From Streptomyces mirabilis (GTDB lineage: Bacteria > Actinomycetota > Actinomycetes > Streptomycetales > Streptomycetaceae), in assembly GCF_018310535.1 (NCBI RefSeq), contig NZ_CP074102.1, forward strand, positions 7,688,001-7,752,000: a stretch of DNA of 64,000 nucleotides, written 5' to 3'. The translations under genes and the position numbers were made by a program. Below are positions 7,565 through 14,907 of the stretch, piece after piece. Positions within the stretch are counted from its first letter, which is position 1; each line of letters begins with the position of its first letter. The notes under the pieces were generated by a model. The model was given only the letters and a program-made list of their open reading frames with translations, did no database searches and had not been told where the DNA came from.

Positions 7565-7634
7565 GTCGGTGGTGCGGCCGGGCGATGGGAGCGCGGCGTG
7601 CCCACCAAAGCGCCGGCGGCTGCCGGCGCCGGTG

Positions 7635-8885
7635 TCAGACCCCCTGTGTCAGCACCTTCTCCAAGGCGCCCAGGGCGGACTGGAGTTCCTCGCCGGTGAT
7701 GGTCAGCGGCGGGGCCAGTCGGATCGTCGATCCGTGGGTGTCCTTGACCAGAACTCCCTCGCGCATCAGGCCCTCGCTGATCTCGCGCCCGGTGCCGATG
7801 GCCGGGTCGATGTCGACGCCCGCCCACAGCCCGCGAGAGCGGAAGCCCTCCACGCCCCGGCCCACGAGCGCCGTCAGACCGCCCCGCAGGACCACGCCCA
7901 ACTCGGCCGCCCTGCTCTGGTATTCACCGGTCTCCAGGAGTCCGACGACCGCGGAGCCGACCGCCGCGGCCAGCGGATTGCCGCCGAAGGTCGAGCCGTG
8001 CTCACCGGGCCGCAGAACCCCGAGCACGTCCCGACGGCCGACCACCGCCGACACCGGCACGATGCCGCCGCCGAGTGCCTTGCCCAGGAGGAGCAGGTCG
8101 GGGACGACCTCCTCGTGTTCCACGGCGAGCGTGGTGCCCGTGCGGCCCAGGCCCGACTGGATCTCGTCCGCGATGAACAGACAGCCGGCGCGCCGGGTCA
8201 GCTCGCGGACACCGGTCAGGTAACCGTCGTCCGGGATGACCACGCCCGCCTCGCCCTGGATGGGCTCGATCAGCACGGCAGCGGTCGTCTCGTCGACGGC
8301 CGCTTCCAGTGCCGCGAGGTCGTTGTACGGGACGACGCGGAAGCCCGGGGTGAAGGGGCCGAAGCCGGCGCGGGCCGTCTCGTCCGTCGAGAAGCTCACG
8401 ATCGTCGTCGTACGGCCGTGGAAGTTGTCCGCGGCGACCACGATCGTCGCCCGGTCCGGTGCGACGCCCTTCACCTCGTACGCCCACTTGCGGGCCACCT
8501 TGATGGCGCTCTCCACCGCCTCCGCGCCCGTGTTCATGGGCAGGACCATGTCCAGGCCGGTCAACTCGGCCAGTGACTCGGCGAACTGGGCCAGCCGGTC
8601 GTTGTGGAAGGCGCGCGAGGTGAGCGTCAGCCGGTCCAGCTGACGATGGGCCGCGTCGATCAGCACCGGGTTGCGGTGGCCGAAGTTGAGGGCCGAGTAG
8701 CCCGCCAGCATGTCGAGGTAGCGGCGGCCCTCGACATCCTCGACCCAGGTGCCCTCGGCGTGGGCGACGACCACGGGAAGCGGGTGGTAGTTGTGCGCGA
8801 GGACGGGCTCCTCGGCGCGGATCAGGTCGGCGGAGGAGCGCGGACCGGCGGCGGAGGACGGACGCGTACGGGCGGGAGCGGTCAT
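7635..8885 (-). CDS. rocD: Ornithine--oxo-acid transaminase
   Basis: This 416-residue PLP enzyme would convert ornithine and 2-oxoglutarate to glutamate semialdehyde and glutamate, in arginine/ornithine breakdown. Class III aminotransferase signatures are present: PMNTGAEAVESAIKVARKWA (cofactor phosphate loop), FHGRTTTIVS, FIADEIQSGLGRTG with the PLP-ring Asp near 233, and the Schiff-base Lys in LLGKALGGG near residue 267. The start at 8885 overlaps the ddaH stop by ATGA, so the two genes are translationally coupled. An upstream in-frame ATG at 8909 lies inside ddaH and is less likely. A strong terminator follows. Confidence 0.93.
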   Translation of the reverse strand: MTAPARTRPSSAAGPRSSADLIRAEEPVLAHNYHPLPVVVAHAEGTWVEDVEGRRYLDMLAGYSALNFGHRNPVLIDAAHRQLDRLTLTSRAFHNDRLAQFAESLAELTGLDMVLPMNTGAEAVESAIKVARKWAYEVKGVAPDRATIVVAADNFHGRTTTIVSFSTDETARAGFGPFTPGFRVVPYNDLAALEAAVDETTAAVLIEPIQGEAGVVIPDDGYLTGVRELTRRAGCLFIADEIQSGLGRTGTTLAVEHEEVVPDLLLLGKALGGGIVPVSAVVGRRDVLGVLRPGEHGSTFGGNPLAAAVGSAVVGLLETGEYQSRAAELGVVLRGGLTALVGRGVEGFRSRGLWAGVDIDPAIGTGREISEGLMREGVLVKDTHGSTIRLAPPLTITGEELQSALGALEKVLTQGV

Positions 8886-9703
8886 GAGCGGATCTCCTGG
8901 GTGCAGCACTTGATGCCACCGCCGGCCTTGTGGAACTCGGAGAGGTCGACGGGGACGGGGACGTAGCCGTGGCGGGCGAGCCGGTCGGCGAGGGCCTCGG
9001 CGCGCGGCGCGATGAACACGTGGCGGCCGTCGGAGACGGAGTTCAGGCCGAAGGTGAACGCGTCCTCACGGGTCGCGAGCACCGCGTCCGGGAAGAGCCG
9101 GGCCAGGACCTCGCGACTGCCGGGCGAGAACGCCTCCGGGTAGTACGCGATGTTCGCCTCGGGCCCGTCGTCCAGGACGAAGAGCGCCGTGTCCAGATGG
9201 TAGAAGCGAGGATCCACCAGCTGGAGGCTGACCACCGGGACGCCGAAGAACTCCTGCACCTCGCGGTGCGCCTCGGGGGTCGTACGGAATCCGGTGCCGG
9301 CCAGTACGTACCGGCCCACCGGGACGAGGTCGCCCTCGCCCTCGCAGACGGATTCGGGACGGTAGACGTCGAAACCGGCCGCCTTGAACCAGGTCTCGTA
9401 CGCGGTGGACTCGGGGCGGCGCTGCGGTGCGTGGAAGTACGAGCCGAAGACCCGGCCCGCCAGGACGAGCGCGGAGTTCGCCGCGAACACCATGTCCGGG
9501 AGATCCGCCACGGGCTCCACGGTGTCCACGGTGTGGCCGTGGGCCCGGTAGGCGCCGATCAGCGCCGCCCACTGGTCACGGGCCAGATCGACGTCCACTT
9601 GGGCGTCGGGATGCATCCAGGGATTGATCGCGTACTGCACGGCGAAGTGTCTGGGTTCACAGACGAGAAAGCGCCGAGGGCGCGGCACACGGCTGTCGGG
9701 CAC
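8882..9703 (-). CDS. ddaH: Dimethylarginine dimethylaminohydrolase-like amidinotransferase-fold enzyme
   Basis: This 273-residue protein has the pentein (amidinotransferase) fold and resembles dimethylargininases, which hydrolyse methylated arginine to citrulline and methylamine. I chose the GTG at 9703 because GGAGG lies 9 bases upstream; the frame is open further but without a start signal. Family segments are DMVFAANSALVLAGRV near residue 70, FRTTPEAHREV, FYHLDTALFVLDDG with the catalytic His/Asp region near 160-170, and the nucleophile Cys in GGGIKCCTQE at the C-terminus. Its overlap with rocD suggests a shared pathway from (methyl)arginine. Arginine deiminase-like or ornithine-forming activity is possible, since rocD needs ornithine. 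Confidence 0.85.
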   Translation of the reverse strand: MPDSRVPRPRRFLVCEPRHFAVQYAINPWMHPDAQVDVDLARDQWAALIGAYRAHGHTVDTVEPVADLPDMVFAANSALVLAGRVFGSYFHAPQRRPESTAYETWFKAAGFDVYRPESVCEGEGDLVPVGRYVLAGTGFRTTPEAHREVQEFFGVPVVSLQLVDPRFYHLDTALFVLDDGPEANIAYYPEAFSPGSREVLARLFPDAVLATREDAFTFGLNSVSDGRHVFIAPRAEALADRLARHGYVPVPVDLSEFHKAGGGIKCCTQEIRS

Positions 9704-9826
9704 AGAGAGGTTCCTCCGCTTCCTGCGGTGTCGACGGGGGGTGCCTCCAAGGTAGGAAACGGGGGATACGGGCGACAAGAGACGAGAGCTGCGTGTGTGC
9801 GCAGCATCGCTGCGCAATCACTCAGG

Positions 9827-10339
9827 TCAGCGCAGGTTTGATGCGTCCAGTGCATCCTGTGGGGCCGCGTGGGTGGCGCCCGCCTCCGGGGCCTCCGGCA
9901 GCAGATGCGACAGCACCATGTAGCTGATCGTCTTCCGGATGAAGGGCTCGGTGCGGATCCGCTCCAGCACCTCCTCGAAGTGGTCCACGTCCGTGGCGCG
10001 CACATGGAGCAGCGCGTCCGCGCCGCCCGTCACGGTCATGGCCGCGGTGATCTCCGGATGGTTGCGGACCACCTCCGCGAGCCGTCGGGGCGGCGCCGCA
10101 CCCTCGCAGTACACCTCGACGTACGCCTCCGTGCGCCAGCCGAGAGCCGTCGGCTTCACCGTGGCCGTGAACCCGGTGATCACCCCGGTCTCGCGGAGCC
10201 GGTCGACACGGCGCTTGACCGCGGTGGCCGACAGTCCGATCGCCGTGCCGATCTCGGCGAAGCTCGTCCGGGCGTTGGCCATCAGGGCCGTGATGATCTT
10301 GCGGTCGAGTTCGTCGAACATCGCGGGCTTGCTGTTCAT
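9827..10339 (-). CDS. Lrp/AsnC-family transcriptional regulator
   Basis: This 170-residue protein has an N-terminal winged helix (residues 5-60: ELDRKIITALMANARTSFAE then IGTAIGLSATAVKRRVDRL) and a C-terminal RAM ligand domain with VTGGADALLHVRATD. Lrp proteins bind amino acids and wrap DNA as octamers. I took the ATG at 10339; an open frame upstream to 10432 is made by tandem repeats and lacks a ribosome-binding site. The ddaH-rocD operon follows in the same orientation 123 bases away, so it probably regulates arginine/ornithine breakdown. Three 21-bp repeats lie immediately upstream of its start. Confidence 0.9.
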   Translation of the reverse strand: MNSKPAMFDELDRKIITALMANARTSFAEIGTAIGLSATAVKRRVDRLRETGVITGFTATVKPTALGWRTEAYVEVYCEGAAPPRRLAEVVRNHPEITAAMTVTGGADALLHVRATDVDHFEEVLERIRTEPFIRKTISYMVLSHLLPEAPEAGATHAAPQDALDASNLR

Positions 10340-10352
10340 GGCGGCACTGTAT

Positions 10353-10415
10353 CCAGCGACAACGTCCACGCAACCAGCGAGAACGTCCGCATGTCCGGCG
10401 ACGACGTCCACGTCC
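10353..10415. repeat. Three 21-bp tandem repeats (candidate Lrp operator array)
   Basis: Units start at 10353, 10374 and 10395. They share CC(A/G)GCGA(C/G)(A/G)ACGTCC(A/G)C at the same phase, with 21-bp (two helical turns) spacing. They fill the gap between the lrp start and the divergent response regulator gene. A degenerate fourth unit may start near 10416. Confidence 0.7.
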
Positions 10416-10458
10416 CGCACATGTCCAGGCATGCCGATCGCTCCTACACTCCACTCTC

Positions 10459-11214
10459 ATGCTGCGCGCGCTCGCCGTCGACGACGAACAACCGTCCCTC
10501 GAGGAACTCCTCTACCTGCTGAACACCGATCCCCGGATCTCCATCGCCGAGGGCGCGAGCGACGCGACCGAGGCGCTGCGCCGGATCAACCGGGCCCTGG
10601 AATCCGGACCCGGCGGGCCCGAAGCCATCGACGTCGTCTTCCTCGACATCCACATGCCCGGACTCGACGGACTCGACCTCGCCCGGCTGCTCACCGGCTT
10701 CGCCTCGCCGCCGCTGGTCGTGTTCGTCACCGCCCACGAGGGCTTCGCCGTCCAGGCCTTCGACCTCAAGGCCGTCGACTACGTCCTCAAGCCGGTACGG
10801 CGGGAGCGGCTGGCCGAAGCCGTCCGGCGGGCCGCCCAACTCCAGGACGCCGCACCGCGGATACCCGTCCACGAGCCCGACCCGGACCACATATCCGTCG
10901 AACTCGGCGGCGTCACCCGCTTCGTGGCCGTCGAGGACATCACCCACGTCGAAGCACACGGCGACTACGCACGCCTGCACACCGCCCAGGGCAGCCATCT
11001 GGTCCGTATCCCGCTCTCCACCCTGGAGGAACGCTGGCGTTCACGCGGCTTCGTCCGTATCCACCGGCGCCATCTCGTCGCCCTGCGCCACATCGGCGAA
11101 CTCCGCCTGGACGCGGGCACCGTGAGTGTCCTCGTCGACTCCGTCGAACTCCAGGTCAGCCGTCGGCACGCCCGCGAACTGCGCGATCTGCTGATGCGCC
11201 GGACCACGAGCTGA
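10459..11214 (+). CDS. LytTR-family response regulator
   Basis: This 251-residue two-component regulator has a receiver domain (residues 1-125) and a C-terminal LytTR DNA-binding domain (about 140-248). The receiver has the acidic pair DDE at residues 8-10, the phospho-acceptor Asp63 in VFLDIHMPG, the Thr of FVTAHE and Lys in YVLKPV. The LytTR part includes the conserved basic segment FVRIHRRHLVAL. It heads an apparent operon with a small membrane protein, a sodium/solute symporter and a LytS-type kinase, so it most likely controls the symporter in response to a transported acid such as acetate or pyruvate. There is no clear ribosome-binding site before the ATG. Confidence 0.92.
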   Translation: MLRALAVDDEQPSLEELLYLLNTDPRISIAEGASDATEALRRINRALESGPGGPEAIDVVFLDIHMPGLDGLDLARLLTGFASPPLVVFVTAHEGFAVQAFDLKAVDYVLKPVRRERLAEAVRRAAQLQDAAPRIPVHEPDPDHISVELGGVTRFVAVEDITHVEAHGDYARLHTAQGSHLVRIPLSTLEERWRSRGFVRIHRRHLVALRHIGELRLDAGTVSVLVDSVELQVSRRHARELRDLLMRRTTS

Positions 11215-11228
11215 GAGGGGGAAGCGGC

Positions 11229-11588
11229 GTGCCGCAGGACCCGACCGAACGCCGGGTGGTCGTCACGGGAGTGCCCCGGCGCACCCGCCGCACCTCCGGC
11301 TACTACCGGCCCAGGACCGAGATCGACGAACAGACCACGCTCGGCCACACCTACGTCCGCTCCCTGATGCGCAGTCAACTCCGTGCGGCACTGGTGGTGT
11401 TCGCCGTGCTCGTCCTGCTGGTCGGGCCACTTCCCCTGGTCTTCGCCGCGATGCCGGACGGTGCGAGCCTGGAGTGGGCCGTGCTCGGCTTCTGCGTCTA
11501 CCCGCCCCTGGTCCTGCTCGCCCGCTGGTATGTGCGGCGCGTGGAGCGCAACGAGAAGGATTTCGTGCGCCTGGTCGAGGACCGCTGA
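11229..11588 (+). CDS. DUF485-like small membrane protein, symporter partner
   Basis: This 119-residue protein starts at GTG with GAGAGGGGGAAG upstream. Its N-terminus is basic and cytoplasmic, and two membrane segments follow (about residues 53-74 and 80-102: ALVVFAVLVLLVGPLPLVFA and WAVLGFCVYPPLVLLARWYV). Small two-helix proteins of this kind (YjcH/DUF485 type) usually precede acetate-type SSS symporters, as here, and are thought to assist them. It lies 14 bases after the response regulator gene and 66 bases before the symporter gene. Confidence 0.8.
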   Translation: MPQDPTERRVVVTGVPRRTRRTSGYYRPRTEIDEQTTLGHTYVRSLMRSQLRAALVVFAVLVLLVGPLPLVFAAMPDGASLEWAVLGFCVYPPLVLLARWYVRRVERNEKDFVRLVEDR

Positions 11589-11654
11589 GTCGAGAGCGAG
11601 GACCGCTGAGTCATGGACGATGACTGTTGAGCCGCGAATGAGGACCGCTGAGCC
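11577..11654 (+). repeat. Three copies of a 15-bp stop/ribosome-binding repeat
   Basis: GAGGACCGCTGAG(T/C)C occurs at 11577-11591, 11598-11612 and 11640-11654. The first copy contains the stop codon of the small membrane protein gene. The third ends exactly at the GTG of the symporter, where GAGG is the only Shine-Dalgarno-like sequence. Confidence 0.75.
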
Positions 11655-13400
11655 GTGAATCAGAACTACGCCGTCCCCGCCGTCGCCCTCGTCGTCGTGG
11701 CGACCGTCCTGGTCGGCGCGTTCGGCCTGCGCATCTCCCGGACCACCTCCGACTTCTACGTCGCCTCACGCACCGTGGGCCCCCGGCTCAACGCGGCCGC
11801 GATCAGCGGCGAGTACCTCTCCGCCGCCTCCTTCCTCGGCATCGCGGGCCTCGTCCTCGTCCAGGGCCCCGACATGCTCTGGTACCCCGTCGGCTACACG
11901 GCCGGCTATCTCGTACTGCTCCTGTTCGTCGCGGCCCCGCTGCGCCGCTCCGGTGCGTACACCCTGCCCGACTTCGCGGAGGCACGCCTCGGCTCACCGG
12001 CCGTGCGACGCCTCGCCGGTGCCTTCGTGGTCGGGGTCGGCTGGCTGTACCTGATGCCCCAACTACAGGGCGCCGGGCTGACGTTGGCCGTCCTGACCGA
12101 CGCGCCCGACTGGTTCGGCGGGGTGCTCGTGGCGGTCGTCGTGGTCGCCACCGTCGCCGCCGGAGGCATGCGCAGCATCACCTTCGTGCAGGCCTTCCAG
12201 TACTGGCTCAAACTCACCGCCCTGCTGGTCCCCGCACTCTTCCTGGTCCTCGCGTGGCAGGCCGACGGCGCCCCGCGCCAGGCCTTCACCGAACCCGCGA
12301 CCTTCCGCGAGCAGCGCGTCGTCCGCGTCGACGACAGCCTCGACCTGAAGCTCTCGGACCCACTGGGCGTCACGGCCACCGGCACGGTCGACGGCCACCG
12401 CTACGACGGCGAGCGGCTCCGACTCCCCGCGGGCGTCCACCACATCGAGCGCGGTACCCGGCTGACCTTCGCCAAGGGCGACCCCGTCCCGGCCGCCGAC
12501 CGGGGCAGCAACGGCGGCATGTCGACCTCGCTGGCGGCGGGCCGCGAGGAACGCCCGCTGTACGCCACGTACGGACTGATCCTCGCCACCTTCCTCGGCA
12601 CGATGGGACTGCCGCACGTCGTCGTCCGCTTCTACACCAGCCCGCACGGCGTCGCGGCCCGCCGCACCACGGTCGCCGTCCTCGGCCTGATCGGCGCGTT
12701 CTACCTGCTGCCGCCCGTCTACGGGGCGCTCGGCCGCCTGTACGCCCCCGAACTGAGCCTCACCGGGAACGCCGACGCCGCCGTCCTGCTGCTGCCCGAC
12801 CGCGTGATCGGCGGGCTCGGCGCGGATCTCCTGGGCGCGCTGGTGGCGGGCGGGGCCTTCGCGGCGTTCCTGTCGACCGCGTCCGGACTGACCATGGCGG
12901 TGGCCGGGGTGCTCACCCAGGACGTGCTGCCCTCGCGCGGCGTACGCCACTTCCGGCTGGGCACCGTACTCGCCATGGTGGTGCCGCTCGCGGCGAGCGT
13001 GATCGTCGGCGGACTGCCCGTCGCCGACGCCGTCGGACTCGCCTTCGCCGTGTCCGCTTCCTCCTTCTGCCCGCTGCTCGTCCTCGGCATCTGGTGGCGG
13101 CGGCTGACCCCACCGGGCGCGGCCGCCGGGATGCTCGTCGGCGGCGGCGCGGCCTTCGTCGCCGTCGCGGCGACCATGGCGGGCTACCCGGGCTCAGGCG
13201 CGCTGCACGCACTGCTCGCCTGGCCCGCGCTCTGGTCGGTGCCGCTCGGGTTCCTCACCATGATCCTGGTGTCGCTGGCCACGGCAGGACGGGTGCCGGC
13301 CGGGACGGCGGCGATCCTGGCCCGGTTCCACCTGCCGGAAGAACTGGCCGGAGGAGACAGGCGCGCGGACGCCGACGCACGCGGGGAGGCCAAGGCGTGA
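11655..13400 (+). CDS. Sodium/solute symporter (SSS family, acetate/pyruvate type)
   Basis: This 581-residue integral membrane transporter belongs to the ActP/MctP-like branch of the SSS family, which couples Na+ or H+ entry to uptake of short monocarboxylates. The first helix and FYVASRTVGPRLNAAAISGE, YLSAASFLGIAGLV, YTLPDFAEARLG and FLSTASGLTMAVAGVLTQD are typical SSS segments; the last contributes the sodium site. About 13 membrane helices are visible. Between the sixth and seventh helices is a hydrophilic loop of about 80 residues (roughly 208-295) rich in charged residues and a VDDSLDLKLSDPLG segment, longer than in enterobacterial ActP. It is co-directional with a LytS/LytR system that probably regulates it. 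Confidence 0.9.
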   Translation: MNQNYAVPAVALVVVATVLVGAFGLRISRTTSDFYVASRTVGPRLNAAAISGEYLSAASFLGIAGLVLVQGPDMLWYPVGYTAGYLVLLLFVAAPLRRSGAYTLPDFAEARLGSPAVRRLAGAFVVGVGWLYLMPQLQGAGLTLAVLTDAPDWFGGVLVAVVVVATVAAGGMRSITFVQAFQYWLKLTALLVPALFLVLAWQADGAPRQAFTEPATFREQRVVRVDDSLDLKLSDPLGVTATGTVDGHRYDGERLRLPAGVHHIERGTRLTFAKGDPVPAADRGSNGGMSTSLAAGREERPLYATYGLILATFLGTMGLPHVVVRFYTSPHGVAARRTTVAVLGLIGAFYLLPPVYGALGRLYAPELSLTGNADAAVLLLPDRVIGGLGADLLGALVAGGAFAAFLSTASGLTMAVAGVLTQDVLPSRGVRHFRLGTVLAMVVPLAASVIVGGLPVADAVGLAFAVSASSFCPLLVLGIWWRRLTPPGAAAGMLVGGGAAFVAVAATMAGYPGSGALHALLAWPALWSVPLGFLTMILVSLATAGRVPAGTAAILARFHLPEELAGGDRRADADARGEAKA

Positions 13401-13428
13401 GCGGATCGTCGAGCGGGGCGGTGACGGC

Positions 13429-14634
13429 GTGAGCGGATTCCTGGCGGGCCTCTGCGTCGCCGTGCTCCCGCTGCTCGCCGCCGGGTTCTGGCTCGGCAGG
13501 CGCACCGCGCGGCCCGAGAACCTCGGCGGCCTCGGCACCCCCGTCGAACACGCCACCTTCGAGACCCTGCACACCGCCTCGCTGGCCGCGCCCCCACTGC
13601 GCGCGGGTCTCACCGGGGAGACCGCCCGCAAGTCCGCCCGCCGACTGCGCACCCTGCTCGGCACGGACGCCCTGTGCCTCACCGACCAGGACACCGTCCT
13701 CGCCTGGGACGGCCTGGGGGAGCACCACCGCACCGAGATCATGGAACGGCTCGGCGGCCCCTTGGAGACCGGCCGCGGCGAGGCCTTCCGGCTGAGGTGC
13801 GACGAGCCCGACTGCTCTTTGCGCTGGGCCGTCGTCGCACCGCTCACCGTCGACGACCGCGTCCACGGAGCGCTCGTCGCCTGCGCGCCCCGCGAGTCCG
13901 CCGTCCTCGTCCGGGCCGCGGGCGAGGTCGCCCGCTGGGTCTCCGTGCAACTGGAACTCGCCGACCTCGACCAGTCCCGCACCCGTCTGATCGAGGCCGA
14001 GATCAAGGCCCTGCGCGCCCAGATATCCCCGCACTTCATCTTCAACTCGCTCGCGGTGATCGCCTCGTTCGTCCGCACCGACCCCGAGCGCGCTCGCGAA
14101 CTGCTCCTGGAATTCGCCGACTTCACCCGCTACTCGTTCCGCAGGCACGGCGATTTCACCACCCTCGCCGACGAGCTGCACGCCATCGACCACTACTTGG
14201 CACTGGTCAGAGCCCGCTTCGGCGACCGTCTCTCGGTCACCCTGCAGATCGCCCCCGAGGTACTGCCGGTCGCGCTGCCCTTCCTGTGCCTCCAACCGCT
14301 CGTGGAGAACGCCGTCAAACACGGGCTGGAGGGCAAGACCGACAAGAGCCACATCAGCATCACCGCCCAGGACGCGGGCGCCGAGGCGCTGGTCGTGATC
14401 GAGGACAACGGCACCGGAATGGACCCCGACCGGCTGCGCCGCATCCTCGCCGGCGAAGTGAGCCCCTCCGGCGGCATCGGGCTGTCCAACGTCGACGACC
14501 GGCTCCGCCAGGTGTACGGGGACGAGTACGGCCTCGTCATCGAGACCGCCGTGGGAGCGGGCATGAAGATCACCGCCCGGCTGCCGAAGTACCAGCCGGG
14601 GGTGCACTCGGCGGGACCGCTGCCCAGGGAGTGA
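13429..14634 (+). CDS. LytS-type sensor histidine kinase
   Basis: This 401-residue kinase has one N-terminal membrane segment (residues 4-22), a GAF-like sensory region (about 60-165, with Cys-containing CDEPDCSLRW), a short coiled helix, then the LytS-type phosphoacceptor and ATPase. The acceptor His lies in QISPHFIFNSLAVIASF near residue 203, with the conserved PHF-FN signature. The N box is LVENAVKHGLEG near 290, and the G boxes are EDNGTGM and GGIGLSNVDDRL. The start is GTG with GGGGCGG upstream. It lies 28 bases after the symporter gene and pairs with the LytTR regulator at the head of the operon, an arrangement like BtsS/BtsR and its transporter in enterobacteria. Confidence 0.92.
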   Translation: MSGFLAGLCVAVLPLLAAGFWLGRRTARPENLGGLGTPVEHATFETLHTASLAAPPLRAGLTGETARKSARRLRTLLGTDALCLTDQDTVLAWDGLGEHHRTEIMERLGGPLETGRGEAFRLRCDEPDCSLRWAVVAPLTVDDRVHGALVACAPRESAVLVRAAGEVARWVSVQLELADLDQSRTRLIEAEIKALRAQISPHFIFNSLAVIASFVRTDPERARELLLEFADFTRYSFRRHGDFTTLADELHAIDHYLALVRARFGDRLSVTLQIAPEVLPVALPFLCLQPLVENAVKHGLEGKTDKSHISITAQDAGAEALVVIEDNGTGMDPDRLRRILAGEVSPSGGIGLSNVDDRLRQVYGDEYGLVIETAVGAGMKITARLPKYQPGVHSAGPLPRE

Positions 14635-14653
14635 CAGTGACCCGTGCGCGCAG

Positions 14654-14812
14654 TCAGGCGTTGCGCGAGGCCACCATGCCGATCGTGAGCAGACCGAGGA
14701 CCACCCAGCCGAACCACAGCCAGCCGTTGCTGCCGAGCGCCACCGTGTAGGCCGTCACCATGACGAGTCCGCCGACGGTGAGCACCCCCATCGCCTTCGT
14801 CGAACCGGGCAT
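14654..14812 (-). CDS. Small hydrophobic membrane protein
   Basis: This 52-residue frame has an ATG preceded by GGAGAAGGG. The product is two membrane helices (GVLTVGGLVMVTAYTVAL and WLWFGWVVLGLLTIGMVA) with a short basic end. I know similar short proteins in many Streptomyces but no function. It ends 20 bases from the convergent kinase gene and could be co-transcribed with the Ser/Thr kinase gene 95 bases upstream. Confidence 0.6.
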   Translation of the reverse strand: MPGSTKAMGVLTVGGLVMVTAYTVALGSNGWLWFGWVVLGLLTIGMVASRNA

Positions 14813-14907
14813 CGCATTACACCCTTCTCCCGGCGGGGTCCGCGACGCGGGCCGTGGCCTGCGCCCATTTTCACCCGAAGGGACGAGGTTCGCCAGGGCC
14901 GGGTGGG

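Noticed and set aside
10353..10415. Tandem repeats considered as a CRISPR array
   Set aside because: Units are contiguous at 21 bp without spacers and no cas gene is near. An operator array fits better.
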